Shown here: in pieces, positions 16,584 through 25,036 of the stretch
Layout of the letters: the number at the start of each line of letters is the position of its first letter
Numbering within the stretch: position 1 is the stretch's first letter
Assembly (NCBI GenBank): GCA_019240215.1
Contig: JAFAYQ010000037.1
Location: 1-53,575, forward strand
DNA: 53,575 bases
Reading direction: 5' to 3'
Origin: Actinomycetota bacterium
GTDB taxonomy: Bacteria; Actinomycetota; Actinomycetes; Streptosporangiales; Streptosporangiaceae
Made by a program: the position numbers and the translations under genes
Notes under the pieces: generated by a model
Databases searched by the model: none
Seen by the model: the letters and a program-made list of their open reading frames with translations, nothing else
What the model was told of the DNA's origin: nothing

Positions 16584-16608
16584 ACCTAACTTACTTAGGT
16601 ACTTAGGT
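16584..16608. promoter_or_regulatory. Candidate BlaI operator cluster
   Basis: ACCTAA, 5-bp spacer, TTAGGT, followed 2 bp later by another TTAGGT; a related CCTTAG half-site lies at about 16544. The region is AT-rich against a 70% GC background and sits between blaI (start 16494) and the methyltransferase (start 16647), placed to control both. Confidence 0.5.
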
Positions 16609-16646
16609 GTAACGTCCCGCTCCTGCGCACGTCGAGGAGAAGCGTC

Positions 16647-17252
16647 TTGGAGTCTGTGATGTTCGCTGGTGAATACGCCTCCTGCCGCAGCTCGCTGTGG
16701 CGCAACTTCGCCGGTCACGTAGTGCTGCCCTGGGCCCTCCAGGGCCTCGAGCCGAACGGCCGTCTGCTCGAGCTGGGCACCGGCAGCGCCGCGATGGCGG
16801 CCGGCACCGCCGCCCGCTACCCGGGGGTGCACGTCACCGCCACCGACCTCGACCCGGCCATGGTGCAGGTCGCGGCCGCCCGGCTGGCGCCCTACCGGAA
16901 CGCCACCGCCGAGCAGGCCGACGTCAGCCACCTGCCGTTCGCCGACGCCTCGTTCGACGTCGTCACCAGCTTCCTGATGCTGCACCACGTGGGCGACTGG
17001 CGCGGCGGCGTCGAGCAGGCCTACCGGGTGCTGCGGCCGGGCGGCACGTTCGTGGGCTACGACTTCACCGACGCCTTCGTCGCCCGCGCCCTGCACCTCC
17101 ACGACCGCACCCCGCACCGGCTGCTGCACCGCCGCGACCTGCTGGCCGCGCTGGCCACGGCCGGATTCGCGCGGCCGGTGGTCAGCTACGGCTGCGGCCG
17201 CCAGCTCATGCGCTTCATCACCGTCAAGCCGGCCGAGCCCGTCAAGGCCTGA
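16647..17252 (+). CDS. Class I SAM-dependent methyltransferase
   Basis: 201-residue Rossmann-fold methyltransferase. Motif I is LLELGTGSAAMA (about 41-52), the acidic end of beta2 is TATDLDPAM, then ADVSHLPFADASFDVV and YRVLRPGGTFVGYDF, all as in the Methyltransf_11 group. TTG at 16647 is chosen because GAGGAG lies 9 bases upstream; an in-frame ATG at 16659 is the alternative. Substrate unknown. It is divergent from the BlaI/M56 pair with the operator cluster within 40-65 bp of its start, so BlaI control is plausible. Its last 11 bp overlap the convergent LLM gene. Confidence 0.9.
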   Translation: MESVMFAGEYASCRSSLWRNFAGHVVLPWALQGLEPNGRLLELGTGSAAMAAGTAARYPGVHVTATDLDPAMVQVAAARLAPYRNATAEQADVSHLPFADASFDVVTSFLMLHHVGDWRGGVEQAYRVLRPGGTFVGYDFTDAFVARALHLHDRTPHRLLHRRDLLAALATAGFARPVVSYGCGRQLMRFITVKPAEPVKA

Positions 17253-18108
17253 CCCCCCACTGGGAAGCCAGCTCGCTTACCCAACCCCCGGCGGCGGCCG
17301 GGTCGGCGGGCGGGCTCGCCACCACCACGTACTCGGTGACCCCGAGCTGGGCGAGGCCGGGCAGCAGGCCCGGATCGCCGTCCGCCAGCGCCACCGCCAC
17401 CGTGAGATCAGCCAGGTGGCGGCCGTGCTCCTCGCACCGCGCCGCCAGCGTCTTGACCCGGTCGGCGACCGCAGCGGCGGGGACGTTGAAGCCGTACCAG
17501 CCGTCCCCGATGGCGGCCACCCGGGCCAGCGAGGCGTCGCTGTTGCCGCCGAACACGACCGGGATGCGCCGCCCGCGCACCGGCCGGGGATTGACCCGGA
17601 CCGCCGTGAACTGGGTGAACTCGCCGCTGAAGGAGGCGACGTCGTCGGCCCAGAGCGTGCGCAGGGCGGCCACGTACTCGGCGGTGCGCTGGCCGCGGCG
17701 CGCGAACGGGACGCCGAGGGCGGCGAACTCCTCGGCCGACCAGCCGACGCCGACGCCCAGCGTGAGCCGTCCGCCGGACAGCAGGTCGAGCGTCGCGGCC
17801 TGCTTGGCGGCGATCACCGGGTTGTGCTCGGGGAGCAGCAGCACCCCTGTGGCCAGCCCGATCGTCGTGGTCACGGCGGCCATGAAGCTGAGGCCGAGCA
17901 GCGGGTCGAGCCAGTCGGCGGCGGCCGGGACGGCGATGCGGCCGTCGGCCGAGTACGGGTAGCGCGAGGCGGGCTGGTCCACCATCACCACGTGCTCGCC
18001 CGACCACAAGGTGGCGAAGCCGGCCCGCTCAGCGGCGGTCGCGACCGCTCGGATGACGTCCGGCCGGGCGCCGGGACCGATGCCCAGCGCGTGCAGCCCG
18101 ACCCGCAC
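17242..18108 (-). CDS. LLM-class F420-dependent oxidoreductase
   Basis: 288-residue luciferase-like (beta/alpha)8 oxidoreductase of the type using coenzyme F420 in actinobacteria. Recognisable are LWSGEHVVM near 35-43, TTTIGLATGVLLLPEHNPVIAAKQAATLDLLSGGRLTLGVGVGW (the core family signature around 80-125), and IPVVFGGNSDASLARVAAIGDGWYGF near 185-210. The substrate cannot be predicted within this large family. It starts 18 bp after the stop of the DUF3040 gene, so the two form a transcription unit. Confidence 0.92.
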   Translation of the reverse strand: MRVGLHALGIGPGARPDVIRAVATAAERAGFATLWSGEHVVMVDQPASRYPYSADGRIAVPAAADWLDPLLGLSFMAAVTTTIGLATGVLLLPEHNPVIAAKQAATLDLLSGGRLTLGVGVGWSAEEFAALGVPFARRGQRTAEYVAALRTLWADDVASFSGEFTQFTAVRVNPRPVRGRRIPVVFGGNSDASLARVAAIGDGWYGFNVPAAAVADRVKTLAARCEEHGRHLADLTVAVALADGDPGLLPGLAQLGVTEYVVVASPPADPAAAGGWVSELASQWGVRP

Positions 18109-18126
18109 CTGTCCTGCTCAGATCGC

Positions 18127-18510
18127 TCAGGCCGGTAACAAGCGCGGCGGCGGCGACTGCCATTCGCGGTCGTCGAGGTGCTCACGGCGGGACCGGGTGA
18201 GGCCGACCGCGATCAGGGCCACCCCCACCAGCACCAGCGAGCCGGTCAGGACGACGACGCCGGCCGTGTTGATCAGCGCGTTGTGGGTCAGCCCGCCCAG
18301 CAGCACCAGGATCAGGCCGATGGCGCCGCCCAGCCCCCACAGCATGTAGGTCCGGGCCGGGATCCGGGCTCTTGTCCGGGGTGGGCCAGAGTAACGAGGC
18401 TCGGTCCGCACCGACCCCAGGCGGCGCGCCAGCGCGACCAGCCGCCGCTCCTTGGCCAGCTGGGCTTCCAGCTCGCGCCAGCGGCGTTCCTCGTACTCTG
18501 TCATCGGCAT
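18127..18510 (-). CDS. DUF3040 membrane protein
   Basis: 127-residue actinobacterial protein with a charged cytoplasmic N-terminus (TEYEERRWRELEAQLAKERR, matching the MSLSEHEQ-like start of DUF3040), then two membrane helices (about 56-74 and 82-104) and a basic tail. Function unknown; members are small membrane proteins of spore-forming and mycelial actinobacteria, sometimes near cell-division genes. Two ATGs (18510, 18504) are possible; GGGGAA fits the first. Upstream partner of the LLM oxidoreductase. Confidence 0.8.
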   Translation of the reverse strand: MPMTEYEERRWRELEAQLAKERRLVALARRLGSVRTEPRYSGPPRTRARIPARTYMLWGLGGAIGLILVLLGGLTHNALINTAGVVVLTGSLVLVGVALIAVGLTRSRREHLDDREWQSPPPRLLPA

Positions 18511-18702
18511 ATAAGGTTCCCCGTCTCCGAGGCCGTGTCCAACTAGCCCTTATTAGGAGAACACTTGCTGGCCGGACGCGCAATCGGTGGTGGGTCACAC
18601 CGCGTTCGCTGTCCGGTTAATTAATTTCCGCTGGCGCCGAAACCGGACGCTAGGGTGGAAGCCCCCCAGCGCCCGGATTGGGCCGGATGAGGAGCGAGAG
18701 CG

Positions 18703-21303
18703 GTGCCCGAGATCACGCCCACCGTGCCGGAACGGCCGTCGCTGGACGGCGCCGACGTCAAGTGGGCGCGGGTATGGGACGCGGCCGGGCTGTACCGGTT
18801 CCCCAAGCCGGCCGACCGGTCCGAGGTGTTCTCGATCGACACCCCGCCGCCCACGGTCAGCGGTTCGCTGCACGTGGGGCACGTCTTCTCCTACACCCAC
18901 ACCGACATCGTGGCCCGCTTCCAGCGGATGACCGGCAAGCACGTGTTCTACCCGATGGGCTGGGACGACAACGGCCTGCCGACCGAGCGGCGGGTGCAGA
19001 ACCACTATGGCGTGCGCTGCGACCCCTCGCTGCCCTACGACCCCGGCTTCGCCGCCCCGGCCACGCCGCCCGCCCAGGGCCAGCGGCCGCTCGACGTCTC
19101 CCGCCGGAACTTCGTCGAGCTGTGCGAAATGCTGGCTGCGGCCGACGAGCAGGCGTTCGAGGCACTGTGGCGGCGGCTCGGCCTGTCGGTCGACTGGTCG
19201 CTTGGCTACACGACCGTCGGCCCGCACGCCCAGCGGATCTCCCAGCTGTCGTTCCTGGACCTGCTGGCCCGCGGCGAGGCCTATCAGGCCGAGGCGCCGA
19301 CGCTGTGGGACGTCGGCTTCCGCACGGCGGTGGCCCAGGCCGAGCTGGAGGATCGCGAGCACCCCGGGGCCTGGCACCGGATCCGGTTCCACCGGCCGGA
19401 CGGGGGCCGGGTGGACATCGAGACCACCCGCCCGGAGCTGCTGCCGGCCTGCGTGGCGCTGATCGCCCACCCCGACGACGAGCGCTACCGGCCGCTGTTC
19501 GGCACGACCGCGACCTCCCCGGTGTTCAAGGTCCCGGTGCCGATCCTGGCCCACCCGGCCGCCGAACCGGACCGGGGCGCGGGCATCGCCATGTGCTGCA
19601 CGTTCGGTGACCTGACCGACGTCCAGTGGTGGCGAGAGCTCAAGCTGCCGAACCGCACGATCATCGGGCGCGACGGCCGGATCCTGGCCGGCCCACCGGC
19701 CGGGCTGGACGACCCGGCCGGCCGCCGGGCCTACGCCGAGCTGGCCGGGGCGACCGTGTTCACCGCCCGGGAACGGGTGGTGGAGTTGCTGCGGGCGGCC
19801 GGTGACCTGGAGGGGGACCCGCGCCCGGTGCGGCGGCCGGTCAAGTTCTACGAGAAGGGCGACAAGCCGCTGGAGATCGTGTCCAGCCGCCAGTGGTTCA
19901 TCCGGTCGGTCGCCCACGCCGACGTGCTGCTGCGGCGCGGCGCCGAGCTGGTCTGGCACCCCGCCTACATGAAGGCCCGTTACGACGACTGGGTGCGCGG
20001 CCTGAACGGTGACTGGCTGGTCAGCCGCCAGCGCTTCTTCGGGGTGCCGTTCCCGATCTGGTACCCGCTCGACGCGGCCGGGGACCCCGACCACGGCGCG
20101 CCGATCCTGGCCCCCGCCGGCACGCTGCCGGTCGACCCGTCGTCGGCCACACCGCCCGGTTACACCGAGGACCAGCGTGGCGCGCCGGGCGGGTTCGCGG
20201 CCGACCCCGACGTGATGGACACCTGGGCCACGTCCTCGCTGACCCCGCAGATCGTGTGCGGCTGGGCCGAGGACGAGGAGCGCTACGCGCTGACCTACCC
20301 GATGGACCTGCGCCCGCAGGCCCACGACATCATCCGCACCTGGCTGTTCTCGACCGTGCTGCGGGCCGAGCTGGAGTCGGCCACGCTGCCGTGGCGGCAC
20401 GTGGCCCTGTCCGGCTGGATCCTCGATCCCGACCGCAAGAAGATGAGCAAGTCCAAGGGCAACGTGGTCACCCCGATCGGGCTGCTCGAGCAGTTCGGCG
20501 CCGACGCCGTCCGCTACTGGGCCGCCAGCGGCCGCCCGGGATCCGACACCGCCTTCGACCAGGGGCAGATGAAGGTGGGCAGGCGGCTGGCGACCAAGAT
20601 CCTCAACGCCAGCCGGTTCGTGCTCGGGTTCCCTCAGCCGTCGGCCGGGGCCGAGGTCACCGAGACCGTGGACCGGGCCATGCTGGCGGCGCTGGACGAG
20701 GTGGTGGCCCGGTCGACCGCGGCCCTGCGCGACTTCGAGTACACCAGCGCGCTGGAGGCGACCGAGCGGTTCTTCTGGTCGTTCTGCGACGACTATCTGG
20801 AACTGGTCAAGCAGCGCGCCTACGCCGAGGACGGCGCCCCGGACGACCCGGCCGCCGCGGCGGGCCCGGCCGCCCAGTCGGCCCGGCTGGCGCTGCGCCA
20901 GGCGCTGTCGGTGCTGCTGCGGCTGTTCGCTCCATTCCTGCCGTTCTGCGCCGAGGAAGCCTGGTCCTGGTGGCACGACGACTCGGTGCACACCAGCCCC
21001 TGGCCCGCCGCCGGCGTTGACGGCCGGGTCACCGGCGGCGTCACGGCCGGCCTCGCGGTCGCCCCGGCCGCCACCGCGGTGCTGAGCGCCATCCGCAAGG
21101 CCAAGTCGGAAGCGCGCCAGTCCATGCGCGCCCCGGTCCGCCTGGTCCGCGTGCAGGGGCCGGCCGCCGAGGTGGACGCGCTGCGGGCCGCCCGCGACGA
21201 CATCGCCGCGGCCGGCCACGTGGAGACGCTGCTGGTGGAGGCCGGCCCGGCGACAGAACTGTCCATCGCCGTCGAGCTGGCCGAAGCCCAGCCGGACGCC
21301 TGA
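18703..21303 (+). CDS. valS: Valyl-tRNA synthetase, archaeal/rickettsial-like subclass
   Basis: 866-residue class Ia synthetase. The ATP signature is SGSLHVGHVFSY (HVGH for HIGH, about 50-53) preceded by IDTPPPTV, and KMSKSKGNV lies at about 581-589. The WDDNGLPTERR block after the first signature matches the archaeal/rickettsial type of ValRS rather than the common bacterial IPPPNVTGSLHLGHA form. A CP1 editing domain (about 190-340) and anticodon domain (about 630-780) follow, but the bacterial C-terminal coiled coil is weak or absent. Start GTG 18703 with GGAG upstream. The leader (18511-18702) has TAGGGT at 18651 as a possible -10. Whether a second ValRS exists in this genome cannot be told. 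Confidence 0.92.
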   Translation: MPEITPTVPERPSLDGADVKWARVWDAAGLYRFPKPADRSEVFSIDTPPPTVSGSLHVGHVFSYTHTDIVARFQRMTGKHVFYPMGWDDNGLPTERRVQNHYGVRCDPSLPYDPGFAAPATPPAQGQRPLDVSRRNFVELCEMLAAADEQAFEALWRRLGLSVDWSLGYTTVGPHAQRISQLSFLDLLARGEAYQAEAPTLWDVGFRTAVAQAELEDREHPGAWHRIRFHRPDGGRVDIETTRPELLPACVALIAHPDDERYRPLFGTTATSPVFKVPVPILAHPAAEPDRGAGIAMCCTFGDLTDVQWWRELKLPNRTIIGRDGRILAGPPAGLDDPAGRRAYAELAGATVFTARERVVELLRAAGDLEGDPRPVRRPVKFYEKGDKPLEIVSSRQWFIRSVAHADVLLRRGAELVWHPAYMKARYDDWVRGLNGDWLVSRQRFFGVPFPIWYPLDAAGDPDHGAPILAPAGTLPVDPSSATPPGYTEDQRGAPGGFAADPDVMDTWATSSLTPQIVCGWAEDEERYALTYPMDLRPQAHDIIRTWLFSTVLRAELESATLPWRHVALSGWILDPDRKKMSKSKGNVVTPIGLLEQFGADAVRYWAASGRPGSDTAFDQGQMKVGRRLATKILNASRFVLGFPQPSAGAEVTETVDRAMLAALDEVVARSTAALRDFEYTSALEATERFFWSFCDDYLELVKQRAYAEDGAPDDPAAAAGPAAQSARLALRQALSVLLRLFAPFLPFCAEEAWSWWHDDSVHTSPWPAAGVDGRVTGGVTAGLAVAPAATAVLSAIRKAKSEARQSMRAPVRLVRVQGPAAEVDALRAARDDIAAAGHVETLLVEAGPATELSIAVELAEAQPDA

Positions 21304-21518
21304 CCGACCGCCCGCCCGGCCCGGCCACCCCGGCCGACAGTGGACCGCGCGGTTTCATTCGCCCCAACTGTCACGATTGCCCCGACAGGCGGCTTTGGTT
21401 TCAGTAAGGTCTCTTAACACTTGCTGTTGCGTCACGGGCTGGGACCCCCGGAACGCGACAGCGGAACCCCCGGTGGAGCGGGCGGGCCAGACGACTTTCC
21501 AGAAAGCGGTAGTCATCC

Positions 21519-22907
21519 ATGCGTTCGTTCCTCACCGGGACGGCGGTCGTCGCGGCCGCCGCCCTGGCCACCGGCGGCGTGCTGTTCGCGGCCCACGCCG
21601 GCTCCGGTCAGGCCGGTCACGCCGGCAGCAGGCTGGCCGCCAGCCAGGCCACCGCGGCCGGCCGCTACCCGGCCCACTACGCCGCCCCCTACCTGCAGAT
21701 CAACAGCGGCGACGCGGGCGACATGGCGGCCGACCTGAGCGCCTCCGGCGTCAAGGACTACACGCTGGCGTTCCTGATCCCGCAGTCCGGCTGCACCCCG
21801 GAGTGGGAGGACAACGGCGATGCCGTGGGCGCCTTTTCAGCCCAGATCAATTCGCTCAAGGCGGCCGGCGGCAACGTGATCATCTCGTTCGGCGGCGAGT
21901 CGGGCGGCGAGCTGGCCGAGACCTGCACGTCGGTGAACTCGCTGACCGCGGCCTACGCCAACGTGGTCAGCACCTACGGGGTCAACCGGCTGGACTTCGA
22001 CATCGAGGGCGCCACCCTGTCCAACACCGCCGCCAACACCCGGCGCGATCAGGCCCTGGCCGCCCTGCAGGCCCAGGACCCGTCCGTCCAGGTCGACTAC
22101 ACGCTGGCGGTGGCGCCCGACGGGCTGCCGTCGCAGGAGCTCGGCGTGCTGCAGGACGCCAAGGCCCAGGGGGTCAAGGTCAACCTGGTCAACATCATGA
22201 CGATGGACTTCGGTAACGGGCAGAACGCCCTGAACGACGCGCTGTCGGCCGCCCCGGCCACCGCGGGCCAGCTGGCCAGCCTCTACGGCGTCTCCACGGC
22301 CCAGGCCTACGCGATGATGGGGCTGACCCCGATCGCGGGGAAGAACGACGACAACGAGGTGTTCTCGACCGCCAACGCCTCGACGCTGGAGAGCTTCGCC
22401 GCCACCAACGGCGTCGGCGAGCTGTCGTTCTGGGAGGTCGACGGCTACGACAAGCCGGCCGGCTACGCCTACTCCAAGATCTTCAACGCGATCACCGGCG
22501 GCACCAGCACCGGCGGCTCGACTTCGACTGCCGACGCGATCACCGGGTACGGCGGCCTGTGCCTGGACGACCGGGGCGCCAGCACCGCTGACTTCAATCC
22601 GGTCCAGGTCTACACCTGCAACGGCACCAACGCCCAGCAGTGGACGGCCGGCCGCAACGGGACCCTGCAGACGCTGGGCAAGTGCCTGGACGTGTACGCG
22701 GCCGGCACCGCCAACGGCACCACCGTCGACCTCTACGACTGCAACGGCACCGGGGCCCAGGTCTGGCAGTCCCAGTCCAACGGGGCGCTGCTGAACCCCG
22801 AGTCCGGCAAGTGCCTGGACGACACCGGCTGGTCGGCCACCCCCGGCACCCAGGCCCAGATCTGGTCCTGCACCGGCGCCGCCAACCAGGCCTGGAAGCT
22901 GCCCTGA
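21519..22907 (+). CDS. Secreted GH18 chitinase-like protein with C-terminal ricin-B lectin domain
   Basis: 462 residues. Signal peptide about 1-27 (MRSF, then an alanine-rich core, AHA cleavage). GH18 barrel about 50-325: SFGGESGG on beta3 and the catalytic DFDIE on beta4, with acid Glu163 and both Asp kept, though the Trp usual after it is absent; NIMTMDF is on beta6. A Ser/Thr/Gly linker leads to a ricin-B trefoil (about 338-462) with QQW, QVW and QAW repeats and paired Cys (CLDD, CNG). It should bind and cut chitin-like glycans outside the cell. The GH18 domain is clearly related to the one fused to the synthase at 37.8 kb. Monocistronic, ended by a strong terminator. The 215 bp before it contain no gene. 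Confidence 0.92.
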   Translation: MRSFLTGTAVVAAAALATGGVLFAAHAGSGQAGHAGSRLAASQATAAGRYPAHYAAPYLQINSGDAGDMAADLSASGVKDYTLAFLIPQSGCTPEWEDNGDAVGAFSAQINSLKAAGGNVIISFGGESGGELAETCTSVNSLTAAYANVVSTYGVNRLDFDIEGATLSNTAANTRRDQALAALQAQDPSVQVDYTLAVAPDGLPSQELGVLQDAKAQGVKVNLVNIMTMDFGNGQNALNDALSAAPATAGQLASLYGVSTAQAYAMMGLTPIAGKNDDNEVFSTANASTLESFAATNGVGELSFWEVDGYDKPAGYAYSKIFNAITGGTSTGGSTSTADAITGYGGLCLDDRGASTADFNPVQVYTCNGTNAQQWTAGRNGTLQTLGKCLDVYAAGTANGTTVDLYDCNGTGAQVWQSQSNGALLNPESGKCLDDTGWSATPGTQAQIWSCTGAANQAWKLP

Positions 22908-22924
22908 CCTGAGCCCAAAGACCG

Positions 22925-22970
22925 ACGGACTCCGCGCAAACCGGGGAGCGCGGAGTCCGTTTTGCTTTTT
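22925..22970 (+). terminator. Intrinsic terminator
   Basis: ACGGACTCCGCGC pairs perfectly with GCGCGGAGTCCGT (13 bp, 10-nt loop) and is followed by TTTGCTTTTT. It is the clearest rho-independent terminator in the window, 18 bp past the chitinase stop and also facing the minus-strand DUF2203 gene. Confidence 0.92.
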
Positions 22971-22988
22971 AATTAAAGGGTTCGTAAG

Positions 22989-23360
22989 TCAAACGGTTCC
23001 CGGGATCGGCCGGCGTCCCGGGAAACCGCAGTCCAGCCGGTGGTACCAGCCGAGCTCGGTATCCCCCTCCAGCCAGCACAGCAGCACCGGCTCGTCGCCG
23101 AAGGTGGCCGGGAAGTCCAGCAGCAGCGGCGCGAAGCCTTTGACCTCGATGCCCTGTTCGGGGAACCAGCCCAGCAGCTCGCCCAGCCGGGCCTCCAGCC
23201 CCTTGGCCTCGGGCAGCCCGCCCAGGGCGGACGGGCGGCCCCGGCGCCGGTCGGCTTGCAGCTCGGCCAGGTCGGCCCGGGCGGCCACCAGCTCGCCGGC
23301 CCGCGCGAGCACGGCCGGCATCAGGTCACGGGCCTGCTCGACGGTGAAGATCTGTTCCAC
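22989..23360 (-). CDS. DUF2203 protein
   Basis: 123 residues of the DUF2203 family: IFTVEQARDLMPAVLARA at the start, a helical middle, then VKGFAPLLLDFPATF and LCWLEGDTELGWYHRLDCGFPGRRPI, the conserved C-terminal signature (GxxDFP, LCW, W-H, GFxGRRPI). Function unknown. No ribosome-binding site precedes the GTG at 23360, but TAGATA ends 8 bases before it, so a leaderless transcript is likely. The frame runs open upstream into the next gene's shadow and gives no better start. Confidence 0.85.
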   Translation of the reverse strand: MEQIFTVEQARDLMPAVLARAGELVAARADLAELQADRRRGRPSALGGLPEAKGLEARLGELLGWFPEQGIEVKGFAPLLLDFPATFGDEPVLLCWLEGDTELGWYHRLDCGFPGRRPIPGTV

Positions 23361-23395
23361 ACCAGCAGTATCTACTGGCTGGCTCCACACCTCGG

Positions 23396-25036
23396 TCAGC
23401 TGGTGATCTGGCGCGGGCCGCCGCGGCCGCCGGGGCTGGGCAGCCCGGGGGGCCCGCCTCCGATCAGGGCGGTGCGGCCGACCGGCATCGGCAGCGGCAC
23501 CGGGGCCGACGCCCGGGTCGGCTTGGCGGGCACCGCCGCCAGCCGCAGCGCCAGGGCCGGGCACATGTTCACCGCCTGCTGGGCGTCCTTCTCCAGCCAG
23601 TCCGGCACCGGGATGTCGAGCATCACCGGGTAGCCGGTGCTGTCCAGGTGCACGATCTCCGGCACCAGGTGCGCGCACAGGCCGTGGCCCTCGCACCGGG
23701 TCCAGTCCACCACCAGCCGCTGCCGGGTCTGCACCTCGGGGCCGGTCGGCAGCGGCAGCACGCCGCGGACCGGGCGGCCGCAGGAGGAGTGGAACACGTG
23801 AGCGGCCAGGTCCTCGGTGAACACGTCGAGCGCCGACAGCACGAACCGGGTGGTGCCGTCCGGGTGGGCGCAGGCGCCGCGGCCGGACACGGCCGCGGCC
23901 GAACGGCGGGCCACGTCCAGCGCCTCGATGCCGCCGGAGCCGTCCACGATGGCGGCCAGCGCCCGCGCGATCCGGGGCAGGCCCAGCTTGCACGGGCCGC
24001 ACTGCCCGGCCGATTCGCCCGCCAGGTAGCTGGCGATCCGCGACACCTCGCCGAGCGGGCAGGTCCCGTCGCCCAGCGGCAGCACGATGCCGGCCCCGAG
24101 GGTGCCGCCGACCGCTTCCAGCCCGGCCCGCGACACCGGCACCACGTAGGCGTGGTCGGCGGTCAGCCACATGCCGTGGTAGCCGCCGACCAGGACCCCG
24201 TCGCCCGCCGCGGCCTGGCAGATGTCGAGCACCGAGCCGAGCGGCACCCCGGTCGGCACCTCGACCACGGCCGGCCGGCCGGCCGACCCGCTCACGCTGA
24301 GCAGGACGGTGCCGGGCTCCTCGGGCATGCCGACCGAGGCGTAGCGCTCGGGGCCCAGCAGCGCCAGCACGGCCAGCTGGGCGTAGGTCTCGGCGTTGGA
24401 CAGCAGGGTGGGCAGCCCGTCCACGCCGCTCTCGGCGGCCAGCACCTTGCGGCCGGGCGGGATCGGGGTCTTGCCGTTGATCGCCCGGATCAGGGCGCCG
24501 CTCTCGCCGGAGATGAACCGCTCCGGTACCTCGACGATGCGGACCAGGTCGCGCAGGCCCGGCTCGGCCGCCACCGCCGCTTCCAGCGACCGGTTGGCCA
24601 GCTCGTTGCTGGCCACCCCGATCACGATCTCTTCGGCCCCGATCGCCTCGGCCGCCAGCGCGGCCCCGCTGAGGACCAGGTACGGCGACCGCATCAGCAG
24701 CATCTTGTCCTTGAAGCTGCCGGGCTCACCCTCGGTCGCGTTGACCACCACGATCGTGGGCTCGTCCTTCTTGTGGGCCGCGTCGACGACCGCCTTGAGC
24801 TTGCGCGCGAACGGGAACGCGGCCCCGCCGTGCCCGCGCAGGTCGACCTGCTGGGCCATGGCGATGATGTCGCCGTCGGACAGCCGCGGCAGCCGCCCGA
24901 ACAGGTCCCGGTGGGCCTCCAGGTCCAGCCGGGGATAGCGGTCGAGCCCGGCCGTCAGCCGGGCGGCCCCGATCCGCATGATGGCCGGGGCGGCCGGCCG
25001 GGCCGCGCCCGGGTGCATCCCGGAGTTGGAGCTCAT
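23396..25036 (-). CDS. NuoF-like NADH dehydrogenase subunit fused to a ferredoxin domain
   Basis: 546 residues. A NuoF-like flavoprotein core: RGHGGAAFP at 67-75 (FMN/NADH loop), VVNATEGEPGSFKD, an SLBB segment near 245-320, then the Fe-S region ESAGQCGPCK at 341-350. Canonical NuoF has ESCGxCxPC; here the first Cys is Ala343 while Cys346 and Cys349 remain. From about 440 a ferredoxin follows (C-x2-HGLC at 448-454 and CP at 492), of the small [3Fe-4S]/[4Fe-4S] actinobacterial type. A proline-glycine tail ends it. It should pass electrons from NAD(P)H through FMN to the ferredoxin. The start overlaps the upstream heme-protein stop (ATGA), so the partner is the membrane protein. Confidence 0.87.
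   Translation of the reverse strand: MSSNSGMHPGAARPAAPAIMRIGAARLTAGLDRYPRLDLEAHRDLFGRLPRLSDGDIIAMAQQVDLRGHGGAAFPFARKLKAVVDAAHKKDEPTIVVVNATEGEPGSFKDKMLLMRSPYLVLSGAALAAEAIGAEEIVIGVASNELANRSLEAAVAAEPGLRDLVRIVEVPERFISGESGALIRAINGKTPIPPGRKVLAAESGVDGLPTLLSNAETYAQLAVLALLGPERYASVGMPEEPGTVLLSVSGSAGRPAVVEVPTGVPLGSVLDICQAAAGDGVLVGGYHGMWLTADHAYVVPVSRAGLEAVGGTLGAGIVLPLGDGTCPLGEVSRIASYLAGESAGQCGPCKLGLPRIARALAAIVDGSGGIEALDVARRSAAAVSGRGACAHPDGTTRFVLSALDVFTEDLAAHVFHSSCGRPVRGVLPLPTGPEVQTRQRLVVDWTRCEGHGLCAHLVPEIVHLDSTGYPVMLDIPVPDWLEKDAQQAVNMCPALALRLAAVPAKPTRASAPVPLPMPVGRTALIGGGPPGLPSPGGRGGPRQITS

Noticed and set aside
18645..18670. AGGGTGGAA upstream of valS as a T-box
   Set aside because: The T-box core (AGGGTGGNACCGCG) matches only in its first half, no Val specifier loop or stem I could be recognised, and TAGGGT is a good actinobacterial -10 instead.
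18595..21219. An 874-codon minus-strand frame opposite valS, and similar long antisense frames opposite the PBP, dnaX, the NuoF-like gene and others
   Set aside because: Low stop-codon frequency at 70% GC; no family motif, no ribosome-binding site, codon bias reversed.
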